Source: Alphaproteobacteria bacterium
GTDB taxonomy: Bacteria > Pseudomonadota > Alphaproteobacteria > Thalassobaculales > Thalassobaculaceae
Direction of reading: 5' to 3'
DNA: 6,467 nt
Assembly: GCA_028822575.1 (NCBI GenBank)
Contig: JAPKDN010000190.1
Span: 1 to 6,467 of the forward strand
The notes beneath the pieces are model-generated. The model did not search any database and was not told the origin of the DNA. It saw only the letters and a program-made list of their open reading frames with translations. Shown here piece by piece: positions 1-6,092 of this stretch. Numbering within the stretch: position 1 is the first letter of the stretch; every line of letters begins with the position of its first letter. Made by a program: the position numbers and the translations under genes.

Positions 1-1155
1 ACATTGTTATCACTGATACCGGTTCTGGCGATTGCCTTTGCTGTTTTCGCGGCTTTCCCTACCTTTAAGGGAGCCCGCGAACAGCTTGAGTTAGCCCTGT
101 TCACGAATTTAGTGCCGGGTATTGGCGGAGAGATCCAAGGTCATCTGACTGGATTTTTGGAAAATGCAGGGCAATTGGGAACCCTCGGCGTCGTGGGGCT
201 GGGGTTGTCGGCGGTCTTGCTGCTAAGCACGATCGAGGCGACCTTTAATCGGATTTGGCGGGTCGAGCGGCCTAGACCCTTGATCGTGCGTTTCCTTTGG
301 TATTGGGGGGCGTTGACGCTTGGGCCCCTTTTGATTGGCGCCAGCATTACACTGACCACGGATATCTTTTCTGTCGCTCGGCAAGGTTTAAGCCGGGCTG
401 GACTGGATGTGGCCAGGTTCAGCATGGAGGTAGGTGGATTAGGCGATCAGTTTTGGTCGATCCTGCTCCAGACGCTGTTGTTCGCCTTTCTCTTCTTCAT
501 CATTCCTAACCGGCGGATCCGATGGCGTGATTCCTTGGTGGGTGGTTGCGTGAGTGCGGTGGGATTTCAGCTACTTAAGGTTGTTTTTGCTTGGTGTCTG
601 GGCAATATTTTAACCTATCAGGCGATCTACGGAGCGATGGCGGCGTTTCCAATTTTCCTGATCTGGCTCTATCTGTCCTGGTCCGTTATGTTGTTTGGGG
701 CGACTTTCGCCGCGTCGGTCCCAGAGTGGATATCCGCCGGGAACGGCTCGTCTGGGACGGGTGGCCCAGGGGCGACTCTCGCCATGGCGATACGCGTGTT
801 AGTGGCGTTGAAGCAAGCATCTCAGCAAGGCGGCGAGGTCACGGTCGAACAGCTGGGACGTTCTATCGGAACTGCGGGCCTTGATCCAGTTATTGCAACG
901 ATGCTGGAGCACGCGTTTATTCAATCGACCAAAACCGACGGGCTGGTTCTGGTGCGGGATCTGGAATTCGCCACAATTGCTGATCTTCACGCATGCCTTG
1001 GGCTGGCGACCAAACCGGTTGACGCGGTGGTGTCCGACGGGGTGTCGGATACGGCGATCCAAGAGGTGATCCAAGGCCTCGCCAAGGCCGAGCGAAAAGC
1101 GCTCGATAGTCCTTTATCGAGCGTGACTATGGTGGCTGGTGTAACCAAGGGATGA
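1..1155 (+). CDS. YihY/BrkB-family (UPF0761) inner-membrane protein, 5' partial
   Basis: The reading frame is open from the first base and ends at TGA 1153-1155. The N-terminus is cut by the window edge: the TTG at 4-6 is simply a Leu inside the family's usual first-helix entry (LLSLIPVLAIAF), not a start. Counting from that codon, hydrophobic segments lie near residues 1-20, 57-78, 95-118, 150-168, 177-200 and 209-235, matching the roughly six-helix YihY fold. Family-typical motifs are STIEATFNRIWRV (75-87), LGPLLIGAS (106-114) and the YGAMAAFPIFLIWLYLSW block (209-226). A soluble C-terminal region, about 257-333, looks like the winged-helix-type extension found in many proteobacterial members. 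The family is an integral inner-membrane protein of unknown biochemical role; the old names 'ribonuclease BN' and 'BrkB virulence factor' are not evidence of function. No operon partner follows: the next stretch is non-coding. Family assignment is firm, function unknown. Confidence 0.93.
   Translation, partial: TLLSLIPVLAIAFAVFAAFPTFKGAREQLELALFTNLVPGIGGEIQGHLTGFLENAGQLGTLGVVGLGLSAVLLLSTIEATFNRIWRVERPRPLIVRFLWYWGALTLGPLLIGASITLTTDIFSVARQGLSRAGLDVARFSMEVGGLGDQFWSILLQTLLFAFLFFIIPNRRIRWRDSLVGGCVSAVGFQLLKVVFAWCLGNILTYQAIYGAMAAFPIFLIWLYLSWSVMLFGATFAASVPEWISAGNGSSGTGGPGATLAMAIRVLVALKQASQQGGEVTVEQLGRSIGTAGLDPVIATMLEHAFIQSTKTDGLVLVRDLEFATIADLHACLGLATKPVDAVVSDGVSDTAIQEVIQGLAKAERKALDSPLSSVTMVAGVTKG
1100..1123 (+). 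repeat. Perfect 9-bp inverted repeat in the last codons of the yihY-like gene
   Basis: CGCTCGATA and TATCGAGCG flank a 6-base loop (GTCCTT), and a G-U pair could extend the stem by one. It lies entirely inside the coding sequence, about 30 bases before the stop. No T-run follows, so it is not a classical intrinsic terminator. It may act as an mRNA 3'-end stabiliser or be a by-product of the codons (Arg-Lys-Ala-Leu-Asp-Ser-Pro-Leu-Ser-Ser). Confidence 0.55.
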
Positions 1156-1508
1156 ACCGGGGCTCTTGAACCTATAACCGACGTTGATAGTCGTTCTTTA
1201 GGCCTGCCGCCGCACGAAACCACCGCACTGGATAAGGGTCCAGCAAAACCCGTGCTCAAAAGACCAATGGGAACCGAGCGATGAGAGTGCCTAAAAAATT
1301 ATAATTCTCGCTATGGTGGTATCTATTTGGGCGCGATGTTGTGAACGGGTCTCCCTCGGAAAACGTCGATTGGCGTTACTTAGGAAATAGTTTGGCCAAT
1401 ATTCATTGCAAAGTTCGAGCAAGGCCCGTTTACCGTGCGATTTACGCTGGGGGGCACCGCCTTTGTCGATTGGTGGAAAGTCGGCTACACTATAAAAATC
1501 GGATTTCC
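1156..1508. other. Intergenic stretch without a recognisable gene
   Basis: This stretch lies between the yihY-like stop and the unidentified tail on the minus strand. A 77-codon frame is open on the minus strand (1291-1524, starting MGSAIRKSDFYS). Its ATG overlaps the stop of the upstream frame that ends at 1509, but the product matches no family I know and I see no Shine-Dalgarno sequence in front of it. An AT-rich patch at 1292-1306 contains a perfect TATAAT (1300-1305) with no acceptable -35 box. I find no terminator with a T-run after the yihY-like gene. It is probably decayed or simple spacer DNA. Confidence 0.5.
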
Positions 1509-1670
1509 TTATCGCGGAACCCATCGCTCTCGCTCTGGAAATTTAGTGTACTGCACCCCGTTTTTGAGCCAAGCGTCTGCGTATTTTTTCATGCGTTCTG
1601 CCCACATGTTGTGATCTGCGTTACTCTGATCTTTGTTGGGATTTTGTATTGGTATTATGCGACCAGCCTG
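1509..1670 (-). other. Unidentified coding-like C-terminal tail, fused in frame to the IS3 relic
   Basis: Read on the minus strand, the frame carrying the last IS3 OrfB residues (LKENLLWVRDFETIEELR, from 1742) stays open through about 59 further codons to TAA at 1509-1511. The non-IS part starts roughly at IIPIQNPNKDQSN and includes NMWAERMKKYADAWLKNG and then YTKFPERERWVPR. It is strongly hydrophilic and aromatic-rich and reads like a genuine protein C-terminus, with good codon structure and no repeats. I do not recognise the family. It may be the 3' end of a gene disrupted by the IS3 insertion or deletion, or a fortuitous open frame. The plus strand here is also open (1341-1679), but its hydrophobic product is what antisense of a hydrophilic frame tends to give. 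Partial at best. Confidence 0.3.
1534..1544 (+). repeat. 11-bp direct repeat, left copy
   Basis: TCTGGAAATTT occurs here and again, in the same orientation, at 2520-2530. The two copies bracket the first IS3 relic. Just inside each copy lie a TGCACCC motif and a CTCAAAAA/TTTTTGAG pair in inverted orientation (1560-1568 and 2495-2502). IS3 elements normally duplicate only 3-5 bp, so 11 bp is long for a target duplication. Confidence 0.45.
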
Positions 1671-1682
1671 TTGTCGTAAGCC

Positions 1683-2180
1683 CAGCGGGCGAAGTTCCTC
1701 GATGGTCTCGAAGTCACGGACCCACAGCAGGTTCTCCTTAAGGGGCGGATGAAGCGCTCTGCGACACCGTTGTCTTCGGGTTCACGCACGAAGGACGGCG
1801 ATGCCTTGATGCCCAGAAAGGTGGTCTCCTTCTGGAAGTCGTTAGACATGGAATTCGAGCCATGATCGTGACGCATCTGCAATTCGGTGGTGGTGTCCTT
1901 GGCGACGGCGCCGAAGTGCTTGGTCACGCCCTAGCTGGATAGGCTCCACGGTCTCGGTGGTGATGGTGCCTATCGGGCTGCTTGCCCGGGCGTTCCCCCC
2001 GGTGGCGCGGGGCGAGTAGGCCATACGCGCCTTTCAGGCGTCGGGTGCGCCCGGGCGAGGTGTGGATGCCGACGACGCGCAGCCGTGCCAGGTCCTGCGA
2101 TAGCCTCCGCTGGTGATAAAGTGTCGTCCGGGGAAATTTCCAGCAATGTTCAACGAGAGCCAGACCATAGGGGAGCTGCC
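1683..2180 (-). pseudogene. IS3-family transposase OrfB (DDE integrase), decayed
   Basis: Moving down the minus strand and changing frame, one reads YGLALVEHCWKFPRTTLY (the HTH_21-like start, near 2170), then GYRRTWHG and LARLRVVGIHTSPGRTRRL (near 2115-2030), then GLLAPRHRG. Next come GTITTETVEPIQL (1973-1932) and, after a 1-base shift, the rve-core end VTKHFGAVAKD, RHDHGSNSMSNDFQKE, FLGIKASPSFVREPEDNG and VAERFIRP. Another 1-base shift gives LKENLLWVRDFETIEELR. The second catalytic Asp (RHDHGS) and the Glu (NGVAERF) survive. The segment that should carry the first Asp (WGTD-type motif) is gone, deleted between ETVE and PIQ, roughly 50 residues by comparison with the family. The final 30 or so residues are also absent. 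It encodes no active enzyme. Confidence 0.85.
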
Positions 2181-2450
2181 CTCCGGACGATGGTCTTCTC
2201 GCACAGCAGTTTGTTCTCCATCGTCATCTCGCCGACCTTGCCCTTGAGGTGGGGAAACTCGTCGTCGCAGGGCGCGGGTTTGATCCTTGAGCTCCGTTTC
2301 AGCAGCGCCCTCGACTCGGTCACGCCAATCCTCGAGCCTGGCGGTGGTCACCTTCAACTCCCGTGACAGCAATTCCAAGGACGCTTTCCGCTGCAAGCGC
2401 TTCACCGCCACCAGCGGCTACGTCACGTCCTTCTTCAACAATACGTCCAT
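2180..2450 (-). pseudogene. IS3-family transposase OrfA (HTH), decayed
   Basis: A plausible original start is the ATG at 2450-2448 (MDVLLKKDVT), but a TAG at 2420-2418 interrupts the frame. It resumes as VKRLQRKASLELLSRELKV and TTARLEDWRDRVEG, the HTH_Tnp_1-type helix-turn-helix of IS3 OrfA. A frame change then gives LKGKVGEMTMENKLLCEKT, the leucine-zipper-like coiled coil that normally ends OrfA. The junction to OrfB is near 2180. The HTH matches the ELVSRELGVTAARLSEWRD pattern common in proteobacterial IS3 elements. Not functional. Confidence 0.82.
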
Positions 2451-2519
2451 GTCGATCTCCTCCAGTTGCGGTTCCTTCAACCGCAGCCAGGTGTCTCAAA
2501 AATCACTGATGCACCCTAG

Positions 2520-2530
2520 TCTGGAAATTT
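2520..2530 (+). repeat. 11-bp direct repeat, right copy
   Basis: This is an exact TCTGGAAATTT copy matching 1534-1544, about 70 bp outside the OrfA start of the IS3 relic. It is preceded by CTCAAAAATCACTGATGCACCC, which partly mirrors the left end. Confidence 0.45.
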
Positions 2531-2677
2531 GGTGAGATTTGGTATTTTTCTTGGATGGATCAATCGCCGATTATCGGAATTTTATCCGGTAAGCTGACCC
2601 AGCAGCGCCGTGAGAATATTTAAGTCATGGTAATCGACCTACCGCTATCGGACGCCCGCAGAATTAGCCATATGCTC

Positions 2678-2693
2678 TTGGCTTAAAAGCCAA
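2678..2693. repeat. 16-bp near-perfect palindrome
   Basis: TTGGCTT and AAGCCAA are separated by AA. It lies about 190 bp past the stop of the demethylase gene. It could be a weak terminator stem or protein site; the loop is too small for a stable full-length hairpin (6-bp stem with 4-base loop TAAA). Confidence 0.4.
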
Positions 2694-2879
2694 TCAGACT
2701 GGAGGATGAGATAGAGGCGATTCTGCGAGATGGCCCGTCATTATTTTAGCCTAATTGTAACAGCGCCCTGACGGCCTCGAGCGTCTGGGCGGTCTCGGTT
2801 CGGTTTTAACGCGCGAAGCGATGAGCCTACCCGTACTTCCAACTTTAGACCCGCAGTTGCGAAAACGCACGGCGCTACC

Positions 2880-5324
2880 CTATGCTTTCAGCGCGAGGTT
2901 TTCTGGATCATAAGGGCTTTCGGCGATGATGAGCGCTGGGCGCAACTGATCCAAGACCCGCACTTGGCATTCGCGACCGATGACCGCATTCTCAGCCTTA
3001 ACATAGCCCAGCATCAATGATTTTCCAACAAAATGGCCATACCCACCAGCGGTGCCGCGGCCGACCACCTCTCCATCCATTAGGACCGGTTCATTGCCAA
3101 AAGGATCGGCGTCGTCGGCGTCGATCTCCATCGTACAATATTGATATGGCACTCCTTGGTTTTTTTGAAGCACCAGGGCATCACGTCCGGTGAACGCACC
3201 CTTATTGAGGCGTACAAAACGATGGAGTCCAGCCTCCAGGATGGTGTTTTCGGCATTAAGATCCATGCCCCAAAGACGATAGGATTTCTCCAAGCGCATC
3301 GAATCCATTGCCCGCATGCCGACATTGGCGATTTCGAACTCGGCGCCTGCCTGACGCAGGGCCTCAAAGAGTTGGATTTGATACTCGATTGGGTGATGCA
3401 GCTCCCAACCGAGCGAGCCGACGAAATTGACCCGCATGGCCCGGACATTGGGACAGAAGCCAACTGGGATTTCCTGCATCGTCAACCATTTGAATGCCTC
3501 GTTCGAGACATCAGCGTCGGCTATCTTTTCCAGCACGTCGCGGGAATTTGGTCCGGCCAAGACCAGAACGCCGTATTGGTTGGTAACATCCCGGAGATGC
3601 ACGGACCCGTCGCGCGGCATGGATTTTTGCAGGAAGTCCACGTCATAATCATGCGCCGCGCCTGGTCCGACAAGAAAGAAACGCTCGCCGAGCAATCCAT
3701 CTGACATGCGAGTGATGGTGAACTCGGAGCGCACCGAGCCTGAGGGGTTGAGTGCGTGCGACAGGCTCATTCGGCCGACGCGTTTAGGCAAGTGGTTAGC
3801 GACCATCCGGTCAAGCCATTCACGTGCGCCTCTTCCCTCGACCTCGTATTTTGCGAAGGAGGACAGCTCCATCAAACCGACACTTTCACGCATGGCTTGG
3901 ACTTCGTTGCCCACATGCTCAAACCAGTTTGAACGGCGATAGGAGTAGATATCCTCGCGTTTGGTGCCGGTGGGAGCGAACCAGTTGGGCCGCTCCCAAC
4001 CAAACCGCGCGCCCCAGACCGCACCGGCCGAGTCGAGCCGGTCGTAGATTGGCGGTGCCTTGGCGGGGCGGCCAGCCGGGCGCTCTTCCATCGGGAAATG
4101 ATTGACGAAGACGTGCTCGTAAGCTTCCTCGTTTTTGATCTTGGCAAAGTTCTTGGAGACCACGCCGAACCGTCTCGGATCGACGCCGATCATGTCCACG
4201 GTAGGCTCGCCTTCGACGATCCATTCGGCGATCTGCCAACCGGCCCCGCCGGCCGCAGTGACGCCGAAGCTATGGCCTTCAGAGACCCAGAAGTTCGGCA
4301 GGCCAAAGGCTGGACCCACCATGGGGTTTCCATCGGGCGTATAGGAAATCGGGCCGTTGATGATGTCCTTGATGCCGGCATATTCAAAGGAGGGAACTCG
4401 ATGGATCGCCGCTTCCATATGCGGCATCAACCTTTCGAGGTCGCCAGGGAACAGGTCTTTTTCGAAGTTCGCGGGTACCCCGTCAGCGAAACAGACTGGC
4501 GCGCCCTTCTCATAGGGGCCAAGGATCCAACCCATCCGCTCCTCGCGAAAATAGTATGAGGAGTCGGATTCCCGCAGCACCGGCAGTTCCGGGTTTCCCG
4601 CCTCGCGGTATTCCTTCAGGACTGGATCGACATCGGTGACGATGTATTGGTGCTCGACCGGGATCGCCGGAATTTCCAGACCAACCATTTTGGCGGTTGT
4701 TCGGGCGTAATTGCCGGTGCAACTGATTACGTGCTCGCAGGCGATGTTCCCCCTATTGGTCTTGACCACCCATTCAAGGTCCGCGTTTCGCTCGATACCG
4801 GTAACCTTAGTCTGTTGGTATATTTCGGCCCCCATCGACCGCGCACCTTTGGCCATCGCCATGGTTACGTCGACCGGGGCGATATGTCCGTCGGTCGGAT
4901 GCCACAACGCGCCGACAAGATCGTCCATATTGCCGATTGGCCAGAGCTTCTTGATCTCGTCCAGGCCGATCAGATGGCACTCGACTCCAATGGTCTCGGC
5001 GGTGCATTGATAGTTGCGGTATTCGTCCATGCGCTCGCGACTTCGGGCGAGGCGGAGGTTGCCGTTGACATGCAGGCCAACCGCCTGGCCTGTCTCGGCT
5101 TCCAGGGTCTTGTAAAGCTCCACCGAATATTGATGCAGCTGACCGACGGAATAGCTCATGTTAAACAGGGGTAGTAGGCCTGCGGCATGCCACGTCGAGC
5201 CCGCAGTAAGCTCGGTCCGTTCGACCAACACCACATCGTTCCAGCCTTTCTTGGCCAGATGATACAGAGCGCTGACGCCAACAACGCCACCTCCAATGAC
5301 CACGACACGCGCGCTGGTTTTCAT
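2880..5324 (-). CDS. FAD-dependent, folate-linked N-demethylase (dimethylglycine/sarcosine dehydrogenase-like, GcvT-fusion family)
   Basis: 814 residues, intact, stop TAG at 2882-2880. The layout follows mitochondrial dimethylglycine dehydrogenase. An N-terminal DAO-type FAD fold (1-370) has the dinucleotide motif GGGVVG (G11, G13, G16), acidic E35, and GSTWHAAG (42-49), whose H46 matches the His that binds FAD covalently in DMGDH. PVEHQYIVT (222-230), SSYYFREE (255-262) and YTPDGNPMVGP (328-338) follow. Next come an FAO_M linker (about 373-430), a GCV_T folate-binding domain (about 455-710: YRRSNWFEHVG 462-472, LGWELHH 638-644, ILEAGL 695-700) and a GCV_T C-terminal barrel (715-805). In this family the FAD half oxidises an N-methylamine and the folate half captures the carbon as 5,10-methylene-THF; electrons go to ETF or oxygen. 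There is no signal peptide, so the enzyme is probably cytoplasmic. The ATG at 5324 is preferred over one seven codons upstream (5345) because GGGAGG sits 5 bases before it. Substrate is unassigned: dimethylglycine, sarcosine and 4-methylaminobutanoate oxidases share this architecture. No partner gene is adjacent. Confidence 0.95.
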   Translation of the reverse strand: MKTSARVVVIGGGVVGVSALYHLAKKGWNDVVLVERTELTAGSTWHAAGLLPLFNMSYSVGQLHQYSVELYKTLEAETGQAVGLHVNGNLRLARSRERMDEYRNYQCTAETIGVECHLIGLDEIKKLWPIGNMDDLVGALWHPTDGHIAPVDVTMAMAKGARSMGAEIYQQTKVTGIERNADLEWVVKTNRGNIACEHVISCTGNYARTTAKMVGLEIPAIPVEHQYIVTDVDPVLKEYREAGNPELPVLRESDSSYYFREERMGWILGPYEKGAPVCFADGVPANFEKDLFPGDLERLMPHMEAAIHRVPSFEYAGIKDIINGPISYTPDGNPMVGPAFGLPNFWVSEGHSFGVTAAGGAGWQIAEWIVEGEPTVDMIGVDPRRFGVVSKNFAKIKNEEAYEHVFVNHFPMEERPAGRPAKAPPIYDRLDSAGAVWGARFGWERPNWFAPTGTKREDIYSYRRSNWFEHVGNEVQAMRESVGLMELSSFAKYEVEGRGAREWLDRMVANHLPKRVGRMSLSHALNPSGSVRSEFTITRMSDGLLGERFFLVGPGAAHDYDVDFLQKSMPRDGSVHLRDVTNQYGVLVLAGPNSRDVLEKIADADVSNEAFKWLTMQEIPVGFCPNVRAMRVNFVGSLGWELHHPIEYQIQLFEALRQAGAEFEIANVGMRAMDSMRLEKSYRLWGMDLNAENTILEAGLHRFVRLNKGAFTGRDALVLQKNQGVPYQYCTMEIDADDADPFGNEPVLMDGEVVGRGTAGGYGHFVGKSLMLGYVKAENAVIGRECQVRVLDQLRPALIIAESPYDPENLALKA

Positions 5325-5329
5325 GATAG

Positions 5330-5335
5330 CCTCCC
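5330..5335 (-). promoter_or_regulatory. Shine-Dalgarno site that fixes the demethylase start
   Basis: On the minus strand GGGAGG is followed by CTATC and then ATG (5324-5322). The 5-base spacing is close to ideal. The alternative ATG at 5345 lies upstream of this site and would place the site inside the coding frame. Confidence 0.8.
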
Positions 5336-5355
5336 AATTCGCCACCGCTTTAATA

Positions 5356-5372
5356 TGGTGGATTTACCACCA
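5356..5372. promoter_or_regulatory. Perfect 6-bp dyad just upstream of the demethylase, possible operator
   Basis: TGGTGG-ATTTA-CCACCA is an exact dyad centred about 40 bases upstream of the demethylase ATG, immediately beside the best -10-like sequence. Position and symmetry suit a repressor site. The TGG...CCA half-sites are loosely like GntR/FadR-type operators, but no regulator gene is in view to support that. It could also form a 5' leader hairpin. Confidence 0.4.
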
Positions 5373-5580
5373 CCGAGAACTGGCATGTAATTTTCAGCTC
5401 TGGCGACGCGGAAGCGACAGACTTGTGTCGGATTTGGAATGATGAATTCGCTTTTGGTGAAATCATTTGGCCGCGTGTGCCTGGCTAACCACCGGTGATG
5501 TCGGTGGCGGTATTCTTCGCTCTGCACGGCAATGGAGCGGGGTATGAATGCCGAGTGGTTGGGATCTGAGAAGAGAGGTG

Positions 5581-5597
5581 GTTCAGTAAAACTGAAC
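5581..5597. repeat. 17-bp perfect dyad, possible operator
   Basis: GTTCAGT-AAA-ACTGAAC has a perfect 7-bp stem with a 3-base centre. It lies 257 bases upstream of the demethylase start and 57 bases upstream of the IS3 OrfA ATG. With odd spacing and a central AAA it looks more like a dimeric protein binding site than an RNA stem. It is not clear which gene it belongs to, and it could also be part of the IS3 element's left end. Confidence 0.45.
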
Positions 5598-5653
5598 ATT
5601 TGAGATATGTGGATTTTCCGCGCAACGTCGGCATGATTGTCACGAGCGAGGAG

Positions 5654-5901
5654 ATGACCATAACGAGACGACCGCGCCGAAATCACAGCTCAGCATTTAA
5701 GGCAAAGGTGTCTGTTGCCGCGATCATGGGCGAGAAAATCCTAATCGAGCTGGCGCAGAGTTTTGATGTTCACGTTAACCAGGTTACGCAATAGTGGGAC
5801 CAGTTTTGGAAAGCAGCACAGGTGCGTTCGGGGCATTGGAAAAACTGGATGTGGAACCCACAATTGATATGAAAACCCAGCATGCAACGATCGGAGAGCT
5901 G
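5654..5901 (+). pseudogene. IS3-family transposase OrfA (HTH), decayed
   Basis: Starting at ATG 5654, immediately after GAGGAG, the frame gives MTITRRPRRNHSSAFKAKV, then VAAIMGEKILIELAQSFDVH and VNQVTQ, the characteristic HTH_Tnp_1 start of one IS3 OrfA group. A TAG at 5792-5794 stands where the family has Trp (ITQWK), and TGG is the very next codon. The OrfA frame then shifts to another register at about 5833, reading LEKLDVEPTIDMKTQHATIGEL, the usual linker and coiled-coil start. The remaining coiled coil is deleted at about 5901. An upstream in-frame ATG (5600 or 5633) is possible, but family members begin at MTxRRPRR. Confidence 0.85.
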
Positions 5902-6077
5902 AGCATGAGCCGACAGGCTATTCTGCTGGAGATCAGCCGGGCAGCATTTATTATCAGGATCGTCTAGTGTCGGGTGCAGATCTAAAGTTGATGCACCGGA
6001 TCGACAAGTGACCCACCGAGTTTCCCTATGTGGGCAGCTGGATGTTACGGGACTTGCTGGCGCAGGAAAGATTCAAG
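5902..6077 (+). pseudogene. IS3-family transposase OrfB, N-terminal fragment
   Basis: The frame continues as SMSRQAILLEISRAA (to 5946). After loss of one base it resumes at 5949 as YYQDRLVSGADLKLMHRIDK, a TGA at 6009-6011, then PTEFPYVGSWMLRDLLAQERFKV. This matches the OrfB start pattern QAxLLxISRxSVYYxPRPVSxxDLxLMRRIDELHLExPFAGSRMLRDLL. Homology ends at about 6078, before the integrase core, so no catalytic residue is present. Confidence 0.83.
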
Positions 6078-6092
6078 GTGAGCCAATTATAC

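Larger units (their letters stand above)
1680..2450 (-). mobile_element. IS3-family insertion sequence remnant (first relic)
   Basis: Pieces of both IS3 reading frames, OrfA then OrfB, are in the normal order on the minus strand, but broken by stops, frame changes and internal deletions. The retained pieces span about 770 bp, against roughly 1.2-1.5 kb for intact IS3 elements. The OrfB end is missing after the EELR motif. Clean terminal inverted repeats are not certain; the best candidate outer limits are about 1545 and 2519, just inside the 11-bp direct repeats. The element cannot transpose by itself. Confidence 0.8.
2451..2879. other. Non-coding stretch downstream of the demethylase gene
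   Basis: I see no protein or RNA gene. Two short perfect palindromes are present: CCGAT-T-ATCGG (2567-2577) and TTGGCTT-AA-AAGCCAA (2678-2693). The second is followed by no T-run on either strand, so it is not a clear terminator. Short frames on both strands are broken by stops within about 20-30 codons and match nothing I know. The stretch includes whatever remains of the right end of the IS3 relic (to about 2519). No strong intrinsic terminator for the minus-strand demethylase was found. Confidence 0.55.
5325..5653. other. Leader/intergenic region between the demethylase and the second IS3 relic
   Basis: No gene is recognised. A 121-codon minus-strand frame is open across it (5321-5686), but it overlaps the demethylase start and the IS3 relic and has no family signature. 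The region carries four perfect inverted repeats: 5356-5372, 5415-5430 (CGACA/TGTCG), 5489-5507 (CCACCG/CGGTGG, 7-base loop) and 5581-5597. I looked on the minus strand for a glycine riboswitch, which would suit a one-carbon gene, and did not find its conserved core. No sigma-70 promoter with good -35 and -10 boxes stands out; the best -10-like sequence on the minus strand is TATTAA just inside 5355-5350, with a poor -35. Confidence 0.5.
5654..6077 (+). mobile_element. IS3-family insertion sequence remnant (second relic, different subgroup)
   Basis: OrfA and the first third of OrfB remain, in order on the plus strand, about 420 bp in total. The element is cut on its right by IS630-type sequence. 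Its OrfA (RRPRRNHSSAFKAKV) differs from that of the relic at 1680-2450, so the two come from different IS3 elements rather than from duplication of one. The whole DDE catalytic core is missing. Confidence 0.8.

Noticed and set aside
1300..1390. Perfect TATAAT at 1300-1305 followed 7 bases later by ATG of a 25-codon frame (1313-1390), resembling a leaderless minigene
   Set aside because: No -35 box at 16-18 bp spacing, no extended -10, and the peptide resembles nothing known. Most likely chance in an AT-rich patch.
1341..1679. 112-codon plus-strand open frame with a hydrophobic, membrane-like end
   Set aside because: It lies antisense to a hydrophilic minus-strand frame that continues from the IS3 relic. 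Antisense of polar codons often yields apparent hydrophobic stretches. No start signal or family match.
2780..2879. Intrinsic terminator for the demethylase
   Set aside because: No GC-rich stem followed by a T-run on the minus strand. Only a 4-bp TGCG-TTTT-CGCA stem lies right after the stop, too weak to call.
3141..3704. 187-codon plus-strand open frame
   Set aside because: Entirely antisense to the well-supported demethylase. Its open length follows from the opposite strand's codon usage.
4098..5174. Long plus-strand frames (153 and 175 codons)
   Set aside because: Antisense shadows of the FAD domain of the demethylase, with no ribosome binding sites or domain motifs.
5325..5653. Glycine or other one-carbon riboswitch in the demethylase leader
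   Set aside because: The conserved glycine-aptamer core is not visible on the minus strand. The hairpins present do not fit a known riboswitch layout I can recognise.
5321..5686. 121-codon minus-strand frame upstream of the demethylase
   Set aside because: It overlaps both the demethylase start and the IS3 OrfA relic, has no recognisable motif, and runs through palindromic non-coding DNA.
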